This document shows, piece after piece, positions 8,952 to 17,287 of a stretch of 32,318 nucleotides of DNA. How positions within the stretch are numbered: position 1 is the first letter of the stretch; every line of letters begins with the position of its first letter. The translations under genes and the position numbers were made by a program. The stretch is from assembly GCA_002313925.1 (NCBI GenBank), contig DCAZ01000041.1:2598-34915 (forward strand). Reading direction: 5' to 3'. The notes beneath the pieces are model-generated. The model ran no database searches, was not told where the DNA came from, and saw only the letters and a program-made list of their open reading frames with translations. This stretch comes from Gemmatimonadales bacterium UBA1120. Its GTDB lineage: Bacteria > Gemmatimonadota > Gemmatimonadetes > Longimicrobiales > Gaopeijiaceae.

Positions 8952-9015
8952 TTCTCCTAGCTGAAGGCCGGATCCGTCCCCATAATCACCGTCCCCGTTT
9001 AAGGCTAAGTTCCAC

Positions 9016-9020
9016 AGGAG
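9016..9020 (+). promoter_or_regulatory. Shine-Dalgarno site of the NHL propeller gene
   Basis: AGGAG lies eight bases before the ATG at 9029. It gives this gene independent translation although it is only 77 bases downstream of the IorB-like gene. Confidence 0.75.
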
Positions 9021-9028
9021 AAACAAAA

Positions 9029-10066
9029 ATGACCCGAACACGCCAAATAGGTTTTGAATTGGCTGCGACCGCGGCTTTATTGGCCACCCTGGCCGGTCCC
9101 GTATTGGCTCAGAATCATGCACCGAATCCGTACCGCACCGTTGACGGCGTTTGGGGACAGCTGGAGCAGGATAGGACTTGGGGTTCAACGAGCGCTGTAT
9201 ACATGGCTCCGGACGGTATGAACGTCTGGGTAGGTGAGCGGTGCGGAGCGAACCAGGGTGCCTGTATGCAACAACAGGACTGGGATCCAATAATGCTTTT
9301 TTCGCCCAACGGAGAGCTGCTAAGAAGCTTCGGTGCGGGGATGATCGTGTGGCCGCATGGGCTGCACGTAGATTCGGAAGGTAACGTCTGGGTCGCTGAT
9401 GCTGCTGGGGCGGGAGATAAAGGGCATCAGGTCCATAAGTTTAGCCCAATGGGTGAGCTGCTCATGAGCTTGGGTACAGCAGGTGTGGCCGGCGACGGGG
9501 AAGATACGTTCAACCAACCATCCGACATGCTTGTGGCTCCAGATGGGAGCATATTTGTGGTTGACGGTCATGGAGCAGGCAACAACAACCGGGTGGTCAA
9601 ATTCGACAGCAGCGGCGACTACATCATGCAATGGGGTGAGACGGGTAAGGAGAACGGGGAGTTCCGGGATCCACATGCGCTTGCGATGGATTCACAGGGC
9701 CGGCTTTTTGTCGCAGACCGGGGAAACAGCCGAACTCAGGTTTTTGACCAAAATGGGAACCACCTTATGACATGGACTCAGTTTGGTCGACCGAGCGGAC
9801 TATATATTGACGGTAACGATGTTATGTATGCCGCTGACTCCGAGTCGAGCAACGCGGGTAGTATGTCGAATATGGGCTTCTCACGCGGGATCCGGATTGG
9901 GAGTGTCCATGATGGTCTAATTACTGCATTTATCCCGGACCCGCAGTGGCGCTTGGGCGTTCGTGGAACGACCGCAGCAGAGGGAGTGACCGCTGATGCC
10001 CTAGGGAATGTGTACGGAGCTGAAGTTGGACCCAGGATGTTGAGGAAGCACGTCAGGGTCCGCTAA
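9029..10066 (+). CDS. Secreted NHL-repeat beta-propeller, peptidyl-amidating-lyase-like
   Basis: A 345-residue exported protein. Residues 1-27 are a signal peptide ending VLA|Q. The rest holds NHL-type blades (WPHGLHVDSEGNVWVADA, QPSDMLVAPDGSIFVVDG, DPHALAMDSQGRLFVADR) separated by about 55 residues, forming a six-bladed propeller. The pattern resembles the peptidyl-alpha-hydroxyglycine alpha-amidating lyase family: His110 (WPHGL) and His216 (DPHAL) sit where two zinc ligands of that family lie. The equivalent later blade (TAAEGVTADALGNVYGAE) has no His, so lyase activity is doubtful. It follows the IorAB-like genes on the same strand and may serve that enzyme as a periplasmic binding scaffold, or act alone. 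Confidence 0.75.
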   Translation: MTRTRQIGFELAATAALLATLAGPVLAQNHAPNPYRTVDGVWGQLEQDRTWGSTSAVYMAPDGMNVWVGERCGANQGACMQQQDWDPIMLFSPNGELLRSFGAGMIVWPHGLHVDSEGNVWVADAAGAGDKGHQVHKFSPMGELLMSLGTAGVAGDGEDTFNQPSDMLVAPDGSIFVVDGHGAGNNNRVVKFDSSGDYIMQWGETGKENGEFRDPHALAMDSQGRLFVADRGNSRTQVFDQNGNHLMTWTQFGRPSGLYIDGNDVMYAADSESSNAGSMSNMGFSRGIRIGSVHDGLITAFIPDPQWRLGVRGTTAAEGVTADALGNVYGAEVGPRMLRKHVRVR

Positions 10067-10087
10067 GAAGTAGCGACTGAATGTTCG

Positions 10088-10123
10088 GAGGGGCTATCTA
10101 TCTTACCTGGTGGATGGCCCCTC
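10088..10123. terminator. Bidirectional terminator hairpin between convergent genes
   Basis: GAGGGGCTATC pairs with GATGGCCCCTC: seven perfect GC-rich pairs, then one wobble and three further pairs, around a 14-base loop. It sits between the NHL gene (ending 10066) and the FG-GAP gene (ending 10133), where a two-way terminator is expected. There is no long T-run on either side. Confidence 0.6.
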
Positions 10124-10132
10124 TTCGCATCA

Positions 10133-11290
10133 TCACGACCCTGAATTGAGGTACAGCATATTTGGAGCCCCGGATCGCCCTGCCACTATATCGGGTAGCC
10201 CGTCTCCATTTACATCTCCGATGGCCAAGCCGTATACGGCACCCTCACTGTCCCCAACCCGGGTCACACTGAAAGATATGCCGTCTCCGCTATTTACTAA
10301 TACAGCGGAGGGTGCCTCAACGGTGCCCAGAACAATGTCATTGTCACCATCTTGATCAAGGTCAGCAATTGCGATCGAGTAGACGAGGTCTGACGGGGTC
10401 CCGAGGGGGAGTGGGCCTTCGAAAACCAAATCTCCATGATTGACATAGAGCAGGGCTCCTCCCTCCTGGTCATTCCCGACGACGATGTCCAGTCTTCCAT
10501 TTCCGTTGACATCACCGAGTGCGATAGCCCGCGTTGCAGACTCAGCAGGCCCTAAGGGCACGTTTATCTCGAAGTTGCCCTTACCGTCATTGACGTACAC
10601 AAAACTTTGTCCCCCATCACGGTGAGGAACTACAAGATCGATATGCCCGTCCCCTGTGAGGTCGCCTGCACCGATCGTAGTAGCTGACTGTGAAGAGAGT
10701 TCGGTACATGTTGAAAAATATCCTTCACCATCATTGGGGCAGATGTAGTTAGCTGTTCCCCTCGGGGCTCCGCCTCGGTTGGCGACCACAATATCAGGTC
10801 GTCGGTCGCCTGTTAGGTCTATGACGGTAACGTTACGTGTTGGCCAGGACGGATCACCGAAGGTTCCGGTCATCTCGAAATGTCCGGTGCCATCATTATG
10901 GTAAATGAGTTTTCCATCCGGCCTATCGTTACCTAAAACAAGATCTAGATCTCCATCAGCGTCTAGGTCAGCAAGAGCAGCGGTATACGTTCTATCCGCC
11001 GTATCACCAACGTTGTGGCGCTCTAGAAAACTGCCACTTCCATCATTCACAAGCACGATGTCCAACAGGGGCCAGTGGCGGCCTTTAGCTAAGACGATGT
11101 CGAGATCGCCGTCCCCATCAAGGTCTCCAAGGCTCGCGTTAGCACTGGTTTCAGATGTGGTTTCCAGGTAGACGGCATCCTGGAATGAAAGCTTACTACT
11201 TTGTTGAAATCCGGGCCTTGAGCTACTAGAGCATGCAGATGACAAAGCGAACAAAGCAGCCAATGACAACAGACAGCGTTGGTCAGGCAT
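10133..11290 (-). CDS. FG-GAP/VCBS-repeat seven-bladed propeller, probable lipoprotein
   Basis: A 385-residue exported protein. The N-terminus is a signal peptide ending SSAC (Cys20), a tolerable but not ideal lipobox. Seven calcium-binding-like repeats follow at intervals of about 45-50 residues: LGDLDGDGDLDIVLAKG, LADLDADGDLDLVLGND, VIDLTGDRRPDIVVANR, AGDLTGDGHIDLVVPHR, LGDVNGNGRLDIVVGND, IADLDQDGDNDIVLGTV and IGDVNGDGLPDIVAGRS. Seven such repeats predict an integrin-alpha-like seven-bladed propeller that binds calcium in its loops; only the third repeat has lost the Asp/Asn pattern. It follows the FAD subunit of the second molybdenum enzyme by 36 bases and is the last gene of that operon. 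Its role there is unknown; a surface-bound binding scaffold is a guess. No enzymatic motif is seen. Confidence 0.82.
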   Translation of the reverse strand: MPDQRCLLSLAALFALSSACSSSSRPGFQQSSKLSFQDAVYLETTSETSANASLGDLDGDGDLDIVLAKGRHWPLLDIVLVNDGSGSFLERHNVGDTADRTYTAALADLDADGDLDLVLGNDRPDGKLIYHNDGTGHFEMTGTFGDPSWPTRNVTVIDLTGDRRPDIVVANRGGAPRGTANYICPNDGEGYFSTCTELSSQSATTIGAGDLTGDGHIDLVVPHRDGGQSFVYVNDGKGNFEINVPLGPAESATRAIALGDVNGNGRLDIVVGNDQEGGALLYVNHGDLVFEGPLPLGTPSDLVYSIAIADLDQDGDNDIVLGTVEAPSAVLVNSGDGISFSVTRVGDSEGAVYGLAIGDVNGDGLPDIVAGRSGAPNMLYLNSGS

Positions 11291-11326
11291 GTGGCAGTGA
11301 GCCTCGTGGTTCAGTCTGGTGGGGAT

Positions 11327-12313
11327 TCAGCCTCTTACTGCCCGCTTAACCAGGTTCTCCATGAGCGGAATCTTAAAGTGGTTATAGTCCAGCGGCTCTG
11401 CTCCCTGAACTGCCATCGAACCTGCTTGTGCAGCAGTATCCTCGTTCCGAATTTGACCCCGAATCATGGTCTCGACTTCTTGCAGGCGCCGTGGGATGCA
11501 CTGCACAGCTCCACAGACGATACGCGCGTCATCAATCCGGTCACCAGTGCTCTTGATTGCTGAGGCTACACTCACGAGCGAAAAGTCCCAGCTTCCACGG
11601 TCGCTTGCTTTCTCGAAGTAGAAGTCGGCACCATTCCAGGTGTTGGGTATACGGACCTTGATCAAGAGATCTTCTGGGTTGAGGACCGTCATGCGCATGA
11701 TGTCGACTGCAGGTTCCATAAAAAAGCTGTCGGCCTTGATCACACGTTCCCCACTGGAATTTCTGACCACCATTTCGGCATCAAGCGCCACGAGAGCGAT
11801 AGCTGTATCTGACGGGGAAACTGCTACACAGCGGTTTGCTCCAAAGATCGCATGTTCTCGATTGAGTGCTTCTGTTGCCCCAGCGTAGCAAGTGTTCCCG
11901 CCCGCCCGGTAACAGGACACTCCATAGCGGTAGTACCAACAGCGAGTGTCCTGACAGAGGTTGCCACCCAGGGTGCCTGCATTTCTGATCTGTGGACTCG
12001 CCACCTTGCTGGCCGCTTCGGACAAAAGCGAAAACCGTTCACGGATCAGAGGGTTTCGTTCAACCTCGGTCAGTGTTGTCAGTGCACCGATTTCAATCCC
12101 ATTAGAGGTTTCATCAATGCCCCGAAGTGCATCAAGGCCCTCAAGATCGATTACCGCCGCCGGGCGCTTCCCTCGATTCTTGAACCAGCCAAGACTATCC
12201 ATGCCACCAGCGAGAGCCCATCCATCCTCACGGTACTCTTCAAGCAGATTGAGTGCTCCTTCAACGCTCGAGGGCTGAATGAGCTCGAAGCCCGGAATCA
12301 TGTCCTTCATCAT
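11327..12313 (-). CDS. FAD-binding subunit of a molybdenum hydroxylase, PaoB/YagS-like with Cys-rich insert
   Basis: A 328-residue subunit of the CoxM/XdhB FAD family, which relays electrons from the iron-sulfur clusters to FAD. FAD-binding segments are ALAGGMDSLGWFKNR (about 33-47) and NAGTLGGNLCQDTRC (111-125). Right after the second motif come Cys120, Cys125, Cys134 and Cys142 (with CWYYRYG between), like the extra 4Fe-4S cluster loop of E. coli PaoB and of 4-hydroxybenzoyl-CoA reductase beta. A 4Fe-4S cluster is therefore likely but inferred. There is no signal peptide; the Tat signal is on the 2Fe-2S subunit. It lies 13 bases downstream of the Mo subunit gene, with a GAGG site before the ATG at 12313; two further in-frame ATGs at 12310 and 12301 could also serve. 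Confidence 0.88.
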   Translation of the reverse strand: MMKDMIPGFELIQPSSVEGALNLLEEYREDGWALAGGMDSLGWFKNRGKRPAAVIDLEGLDALRGIDETSNGIEIGALTTLTEVERNPLIRERFSLLSEAASKVASPQIRNAGTLGGNLCQDTRCWYYRYGVSCYRAGGNTCYAGATEALNREHAIFGANRCVAVSPSDTAIALVALDAEMVVRNSSGERVIKADSFFMEPAVDIMRMTVLNPEDLLIKVRIPNTWNGADFYFEKASDRGSWDFSLVSVASAIKSTGDRIDDARIVCGAVQCIPRRLQEVETMIRGQIRNEDTAAQAGSMAVQGAEPLDYNHFKIPLMENLVKRAVRG

Positions 12314-12326
12314 AGGGCTTGCCTCG

Positions 12327-14726
12327 CTACTGAGTGTTCACTTGAAGTGGTGTATGAGACTGCGGTTGTCCTGAATACGCGTTTACGATCATATCCGTAA
12401 CCACCGGAGTTCGGTTGAAGTAGTGGCCTTCTAGAGCTTCAGAGATGGCACACAGGAGAGCCGCCGCTGAACATCCCATGAGTGGTTCGCCAATCCCCTT
12501 CGAGCCAACTGGGTTCTCTGGGTCGGCTATGTTAACCGCTGCCCAGCCCATTTCTGAAGGAACATCCAAGTATGATGGTGGTTTTGCTTGGTAGAGTCCG
12601 ACTGAGCCGGGTAGGCCCCAGACATCGTCGTAGAGATGACGTTCTGTTAATGCCATTCCGAAGCCCATTACTGCACCACCCTTGATTTGGGTTGCTAGGC
12701 CCTGGGGATGGTTCACGGTTCCACAATCAGCGACTCCGAGATAGTCGATGATCTCAACCTTTCCTGTTTCAACGTCGAGTTCTATTTCGATAAAGCCTGC
12801 GGCGAGGGCCGGTACCATACCTGATTGACCCATATTATCTCGTGCCACACCAATCAAGCCCGTGTCTACCACGCTAGCGACAGCACGGGCAGTCATCGGA
12901 TTGATATCATCGGGCACGGTATGTCCACTATATGCTCCACCCAGTTCGATCGCCTTCTGAGCAGCACGGGCGTATGACATACGTCTGGAGGGGTTCGATT
13001 TACTAAAGACATTTTCTCCAGATATGTCGTAGTCTTCAGCTGAGCCGCCGAACTCGATAGCAGCAATTTCCTTCAGCTTACGGAGCGCATCCATTGCCGC
13101 GGCATAGTTTGTACGCGTCATCGTGAAGGAGGTGTTACTACCAAATTGCCCTAGGTTCCAGGGAAGACCCAGGCTTGAGTCTCCGCGCACGATCTGGCAG
13201 TTGTCCCAGTCATACTTGAGTGCATCCGCCGCGACTCGGGAAGTACTTGCATAGGAGTACGTGCCGAGATTACCGACGCCACTGTGGATATGCAGAACAC
13301 CATCAGGGGTGATGCGTACCAGGCCATCGAACCCGCTCGCGCCCGCTGAATGGAACGCTTGTCCAACTGCCGTCGCTCGGATTTTTGATCCATTACGTTG
13401 ACCGCTACGCGCCCGACGCTCCTGCCATGCAAACTGTTCTGCTCCCATGTCCAGGGCGTCACGAAGGTGTGCGCTTGTAACAGGTTGCCTGCTCGCTCCA
13501 TACCGTGAGTCATTTGTCGGAGCGTTGATGCGCCGAATCGCCACGAGATCGATTCCTAATTGCCGAGCTGCTTTATCTAAAAGCGGCTCCACTGCCATGG
13601 CGATCTGGTTTTGTCCAGGGCCACGCTGGGCACCCCGAGGAGGTGTGTTGGTTAGCACTGAAATACCGCGGTAACGCATTGCCAGAGGGGTATAAACGAT
13701 GGAGACCGCACTCGCCGCAGCACCCATATCACCGCCCCCACCGTTCGATCCGCTTTCTTGAACGATGTACAGGTCAACAGCCGAGATTTGCCCGTCCTCT
13801 TGAAATCCCATCTTGATGCGGCCCTGAAAACCAGGTCGAGCTGACCCCAAGTAGTACTCTTCCGCACGGCTGATCCTCATCAGAACAGGTCGCCCAGTCT
13901 TCTTGGACATGTACGCAGGAATTGCCATGCACGGGTAGGCACTACCCTTGGAGCCAAATCCACCACCACAGTATTCAGCAACATAAACCAAATTCTCTGG
14001 CTCAATACCGATATAATTCGCTAGACCCGGAACCACGAAACTTTGGCTCTGGGTCGACCCACGAACGTGGCACTTACCATTTTCCCAGTAGGCTAGTGCT
14101 GTCCGGGGCTCCATTGAGTGATGGGAGTGACTTGCCGTGACAAACGTCTCGTCAAGCGTAAGTGCCGTTCCCGAGAAACCCGCTTCCAAATCACCATAAG
14201 ACCACTCTGCCCCCGGCTCTCCCATCGGGAGTTGACCTTCCTCGGCCGCCTCAAAGTCTTCCGTACTCCATTTAAGCTCCTGTACCCCCTGACGCGGTAC
14301 GACCGTATTACCTTCGAGATAAGCATTAGGACCACCAGGCCGTAGGCTCTCAAGCGGATCTACACAGAAGGGTAGCGGCTCCAGATCGAGCCTAATTGCT
14401 TCAATCGCGTTTTGAGCGGTGGTTTCATCGACCGCAGCTACGGCGAGAATGGGCTCACCCACAAAATGGGGCTCATTCGTTAGAATGTTAGTTGCCGCAC
14501 CGGGCTGCTCGGGTACCTCGTCCGCCGTGAGAACGTCCACGACGCCCGCCATGCGTAATGCTTCAGTTAAATCAATGTTCCGCACCCGTGCATGTGGCAT
14601 CGGACTCGTAAGGAGTCTGCAGTAGACCAACCCGTCCATCCGAAAATCTTCGGCGTATTTTGCTGCTCCGGTGACTTTCCCTCGGATATCCGGTGGTATG
14701 AAATCTTTGCCAAGTAACTCAGGCAT
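12327..14726 (-). CDS. Molybdopterin-binding catalytic subunit, PaoC/YagR-like aldehyde oxidoreductase
   Basis: A 799-residue catalytic subunit of the xanthine-oxidase superfamily. It opens with the a/b hammerhead segment GKDFIPPDIRGKVTGAAKYA and contains EYCGGGFGSKG (molybdopterin region), NTPPRGAQRGPGQNQIAMAV (second substrate/cofactor segment) and GSKGIGEPLMG, where Glu747 is the expected catalytic base. The segment order matches PaoC-type periplasmic aldehyde oxidoreductases, which oxidise aromatic aldehydes to acids; xanthine dehydrogenases are less likely given the subunit composition and Tat export. It overlaps the upstream 2Fe-2S gene by eight bases and has a GAGGAGA ribosome-binding site six bases before its ATG (14733-14739 on the plus-strand numbering). 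Substrate unknown. Confidence 0.9.
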   Translation of the reverse strand: MPELLGKDFIPPDIRGKVTGAAKYAEDFRMDGLVYCRLLTSPMPHARVRNIDLTEALRMAGVVDVLTADEVPEQPGAATNILTNEPHFVGEPILAVAAVDETTAQNAIEAIRLDLEPLPFCVDPLESLRPGGPNAYLEGNTVVPRQGVQELKWSTEDFEAAEEGQLPMGEPGAEWSYGDLEAGFSGTALTLDETFVTASHSHHSMEPRTALAYWENGKCHVRGSTQSQSFVVPGLANYIGIEPENLVYVAEYCGGGFGSKGSAYPCMAIPAYMSKKTGRPVLMRISRAEEYYLGSARPGFQGRIKMGFQEDGQISAVDLYIVQESGSNGGGGDMGAAASAVSIVYTPLAMRYRGISVLTNTPPRGAQRGPGQNQIAMAVEPLLDKAARQLGIDLVAIRRINAPTNDSRYGASRQPVTSAHLRDALDMGAEQFAWQERRARSGQRNGSKIRATAVGQAFHSAGASGFDGLVRITPDGVLHIHSGVGNLGTYSYASTSRVAADALKYDWDNCQIVRGDSSLGLPWNLGQFGSNTSFTMTRTNYAAAMDALRKLKEIAAIEFGGSAEDYDISGENVFSKSNPSRRMSYARAAQKAIELGGAYSGHTVPDDINPMTARAVASVVDTGLIGVARDNMGQSGMVPALAAGFIEIELDVETGKVEIIDYLGVADCGTVNHPQGLATQIKGGAVMGFGMALTERHLYDDVWGLPGSVGLYQAKPPSYLDVPSEMGWAAVNIADPENPVGSKGIGEPLMGCSAAALLCAISEALEGHYFNRTPVVTDMIVNAYSGQPQSHTPLQVNTQ

Positions 14727-15411
14727 TTGACGTCTCCTCAGCGGCCCGCATCACACCGTTCAGATAATGATCATATGCACCGCAACGGCAGAGATTACCA
14801 GCCATCGCGATTCGGGCTTCATCGCGCGTTGGGTTCGGGTTTGACCTGAGCAGGGCGACTGCTGACATAACTTGTCCCGGCGTACAGAATCCACATTGTG
14901 GGCTTAATTCATCGATAAATGCTTGTTGCACCGGGTGCAATTGTCCATTTGCACCTTCTAGTCCCTCAACAGTCGTTACCTCACGATTTCCAACCCGGTG
15001 CGTCAATAGTGTGCAGGAGTAGTGGTTCACATCACTGATCAGCACTGTACACGCACCACATTCGGCGCGGTCACAGCCTAGTTTTGTGCCTGTAAGGCCG
15101 AGTTTATAACGAAGTGTCATCGCCAGTGTCTCACCCGGCAGTACGTCAACCCGACGAGTTTGGCCATTGATGTTGAGTGTGATCAGGCGCTCCACGCCCT
15201 GTGCTGATAAAGACTGCGGGCGCGTTAGTGCTGGGCCAAAGTAAATAGCTCCGGAAACAGTTACTCCGGAAGCGATGACTCCCTTGATAAAATTCCGTCG
15301 GGACCACTCGGGTCTCGTTTCGGGCATGATGACGACCGTATCCGAGTGGCCGACAGCGGGAGAGGGAGCACTTGCGTTTTGGACGGGTTCGAAGGCGTCT
15401 GTATCACTCAC
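14719..15411 (-). CDS. (2Fe-2S) subunit of a molybdenum hydroxylase, PaoA/YagT-like, Tat signal
   Basis: A 230-residue iron-sulfur subunit. The Tat motif SRRNFIKG (37-44) and the hydrophobic segment after it send the assembled enzyme to the periplasm. Cluster ligands are Cys113, Cys118, Cys121 and Cys133, and Cys173, Cys176, Cys208 and Cys210 (CGFC...CRC). The start is GTG at 15411, chosen because AGGAG lies nine bases upstream; it leaves an unusually long 36-residue stretch before the Tat motif, so the in-frame ATG at residue 29 (MPETRPEWSRRN) remains an alternative. It is the first gene of the operon 2Fe-2S, Mo, FAD, FG-GAP, and is divergent from the secreted amidase. Confidence 0.9.
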   Translation of the reverse strand: MSDTDAFEPVQNASAPSPAVGHSDTVVIMPETRPEWSRRNFIKGVIASGVTVSGAIYFGPALTRPQSLSAQGVERLITLNINGQTRRVDVLPGETLAMTLRYKLGLTGTKLGCDRAECGACTVLISDVNHYSCTLLTHRVGNREVTTVEGLEGANGQLHPVQQAFIDELSPQCGFCTPGQVMSAVALLRSNPNPTRDEARIAMAGNLCRCGAYDHYLNGVMRAAEETSNA

Positions 15412-15420
15412 CTAACCTGA

Positions 15421-15425
15421 CTCCT
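15421..15425 (-). promoter_or_regulatory. Shine-Dalgarno site supporting a GTG start
   Basis: The minus strand reads AGGAG nine bases before the GTG at 15411. It favours the GTG over the downstream ATG for the 2Fe-2S subunit. Confidence 0.55.
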
Positions 15426-15607
15426 GCCTGGGGAACTCGCGCATGGTAAGGTAGAGCGGGCTAGCGGACAACTTATTGATGCTTTTGCCGGGTTTAACGA
15501 GAGCCATCGTATTGTGCTACAGTCGAAGAAGGATAGAGGTTGCCGAGCTTGTGCGCTTGTTCGAGAAAGCCGATATCTGGCGTCTAGCATTCCCGGAATC
15601 CAGTGAA

Positions 15608-15612
15608 AGAGG
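15608..15612 (+). promoter_or_regulatory. Shine-Dalgarno site that sets the secreted amidase start
   Basis: AGAGG lies seven bases before the ATG at 15620. The reading frame is open further upstream (to 15476), but this site and the signal peptide that follows fix the start here. Confidence 0.65.
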
Positions 15613-15619
15613 TGTGACA

Positions 15620-17221
15620 ATGAGTACAGCGAGATGTGTTTGGCGTACCACGCTACTACTTGGCTTGTTCATGGGTTTGTATGCACCTGTTACGAACGCT
15701 TTGTCAGCTCAAATACTTGGCCTCTCCGAGGCGACGATTGAGGATATCAACGCCGCCTTTAACTCAGGAACTCTGACTTCTGAGCGCCTCGTCGAACTAT
15801 ATCTCGCTCGGATTCAGGCCTACGATCAGGATGGTCCCCGTCTCAACGCTGTGCTCTGGCTAAATGACCAGGCTTTAGAGACCGCGAGAATCCTTGATGA
15901 GGAACGCAGGCTGAGTGGACCGCGTTCTCCACTACATGGCATCCCCGTAGCACTTAAGGACAACATCGATACTGCTGACATGCCTACCACTGCAGGCTCA
16001 CTGCTTTTGGCAGGGTCACTTCCACCGGATGACGCATTCATCGTTGAAAGGCTAAGGAGTGCAGGCGCGATCATTTTAGCGAAGCTCAACATGAGCGAAC
16101 TCGCGTCTGGTGTGACGATGAGTTCGGTCGGTGGATTCATCAGGAATCCTCATGATATAGAGCGGTCTCCGGCGGGCTCTTCTGGAGGAACAGGCGCAGC
16201 AATCGCGGCCGCTTTTGCGCAGTTGGGTATCGGCACCGACACAGGTGGATCCGTTCGCGGACCAACTACAGCCAACGGTATAGCCGGACTCAAGCCAACA
16301 CATGGTTTATTGAGTCGTGATGGTATCGTGCCGCTCGCCCTCTCTTTTGACATGGCAGGACCTATGGCACGGCATGTGTACGATGTGGCAGCGATGCTGG
16401 GTGTTATGACTGGAATAGACCCGGATGACGTTGCGACGAGTAAGAGTTCCAATCGTTTTGAAACCGATTACACCCAATTCTTGGACGTGAGTGCACTCGG
16501 TGATGCAAGGATCGGAATTGCCCGAGATTTCTTAGGTCAAGATACTGAGGTCGACTGGATCATTGAGGCTTCGCTCGAGGCGATGCGAGCCGAAGGCGCA
16601 ACTGTACTGGACGTTCATTTCCCTCAATGGCTGCTTGATGTCAAGGGTGACTGGTATACGACGATCCGCTGGCGAGAGTTTCGTGCTCAGATCCCCGAGT
16701 ACTTGGCTACAATTGGGCGTGAATACCCGAAGACTCTCAGTGAAATGGCAGAGCGTTCGATGAAGATTATGTCACTCACTCCAGAAGGTGGGACACCAAA
16801 CCCTACACGCTGGTCACTTCTCGCTCAGGAGGAGGAGAGTGGAACGCTCGATGACCATGAGTACATAGCAATGAAGAACTACGGGCTCCCGATGGCACAG
16901 AGTATCGTGTCCGGACTCATGGATGCCCAAGACCTTGATGCGATCGTATACCCGACTTCACCTACTCGTCCTTCTTTAGTAAACGGCGGTGGCGGTGGCG
17001 GCGTATCCGCTACGAATATTGCCAATCTCACGGGGTTTCCAGACTTGATTGTCCCAGCTGGTTTTACCAGTGATCAGCTTCCGGTTGGAATCTCATTTCT
17101 CGGTCGACCGTTCAGTGAGCCCCGCTTATTTGGGCTAGGATACGCCTTTGAACAGGCTACCAAGGTCAGACGTAATCCCAGGACGACTCCACCACTTGCG
17201 GGTGCAGAGATCCGGAGATAG
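15620..17221 (+). CDS. Secreted amidase, amidase-signature family
   Basis: A 533-residue Ser-Ser-Lys amidohydrolase that cleaves a carboxamide or amide bond outside the cytoplasm. Residues 1-30 are a Sec signal peptide (TLLLGLFMGLYAP...LSAQ). The catalytic triad is visible: Lys113 in ALKDNIDTADMPTTAGS, Ser187 in SPAGSSGGTGAA and nucleophile Ser211 in GTDTGGSVRGP; the 24-residue Ser-Ser spacing is the same as in fatty acid amide hydrolase. The C-terminal part has a six-glycine run (NGGGGGGVSATN, near 17000) and NLTGFPDLIVPAGFTSDQLPVGISFLGRPF, typical of the family. GatA-type transamidosome subunits are excluded by the signal peptide and lack of GatB/C. The frame upstream of 15620 has no ribosome-binding site. 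It is divergent from the PaoABC-like operon. Confidence 0.9.
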   Translation: MSTARCVWRTTLLLGLFMGLYAPVTNALSAQILGLSEATIEDINAAFNSGTLTSERLVELYLARIQAYDQDGPRLNAVLWLNDQALETARILDEERRLSGPRSPLHGIPVALKDNIDTADMPTTAGSLLLAGSLPPDDAFIVERLRSAGAIILAKLNMSELASGVTMSSVGGFIRNPHDIERSPAGSSGGTGAAIAAAFAQLGIGTDTGGSVRGPTTANGIAGLKPTHGLLSRDGIVPLALSFDMAGPMARHVYDVAAMLGVMTGIDPDDVATSKSSNRFETDYTQFLDVSALGDARIGIARDFLGQDTEVDWIIEASLEAMRAEGATVLDVHFPQWLLDVKGDWYTTIRWREFRAQIPEYLATIGREYPKTLSEMAERSMKIMSLTPEGGTPNPTRWSLLAQEEESGTLDDHEYIAMKNYGLPMAQSIVSGLMDAQDLDAIVYPTSPTRPSLVNGGGGGGVSATNIANLTGFPDLIVPAGFTSDQLPVGISFLGRPFSEPRLFGLGYAFEQATKVRRNPRTTPPLAGAEIRR

Positions 17222-17287
17222 GCCACGCAAGCTGAATCTTCCTTTAGCCTAGTCGTTCAGTCCTAGCTTAGCTCAGCGGCATCCAGA

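Noticed and set aside
11852..12400. 182-residue frame on the plus strand across two molybdenum-enzyme genes
   Set aside because: Antisense shadow spanning the end of one gene and most of another; no supporting motif.
15485..15523. Possible promoter before the secreted amidase (TTGCCG and TGCTACAGT)
   Set aside because: The TGnTA-type -10 is suggestive, but the spacing to any -35 is poor, so chance cannot be excluded.
15476..15619. 48-codon N-terminal extension of the secreted amidase
   Set aside because: No ribosome-binding site at 15476, and it would bury the obvious signal peptide that begins at 15620.
16980..17010. GGTGGC tandem repeat
   Set aside because: It encodes a six-glycine run in the amidase, in a loop often Gly-rich in this family; not an independent repeat element.
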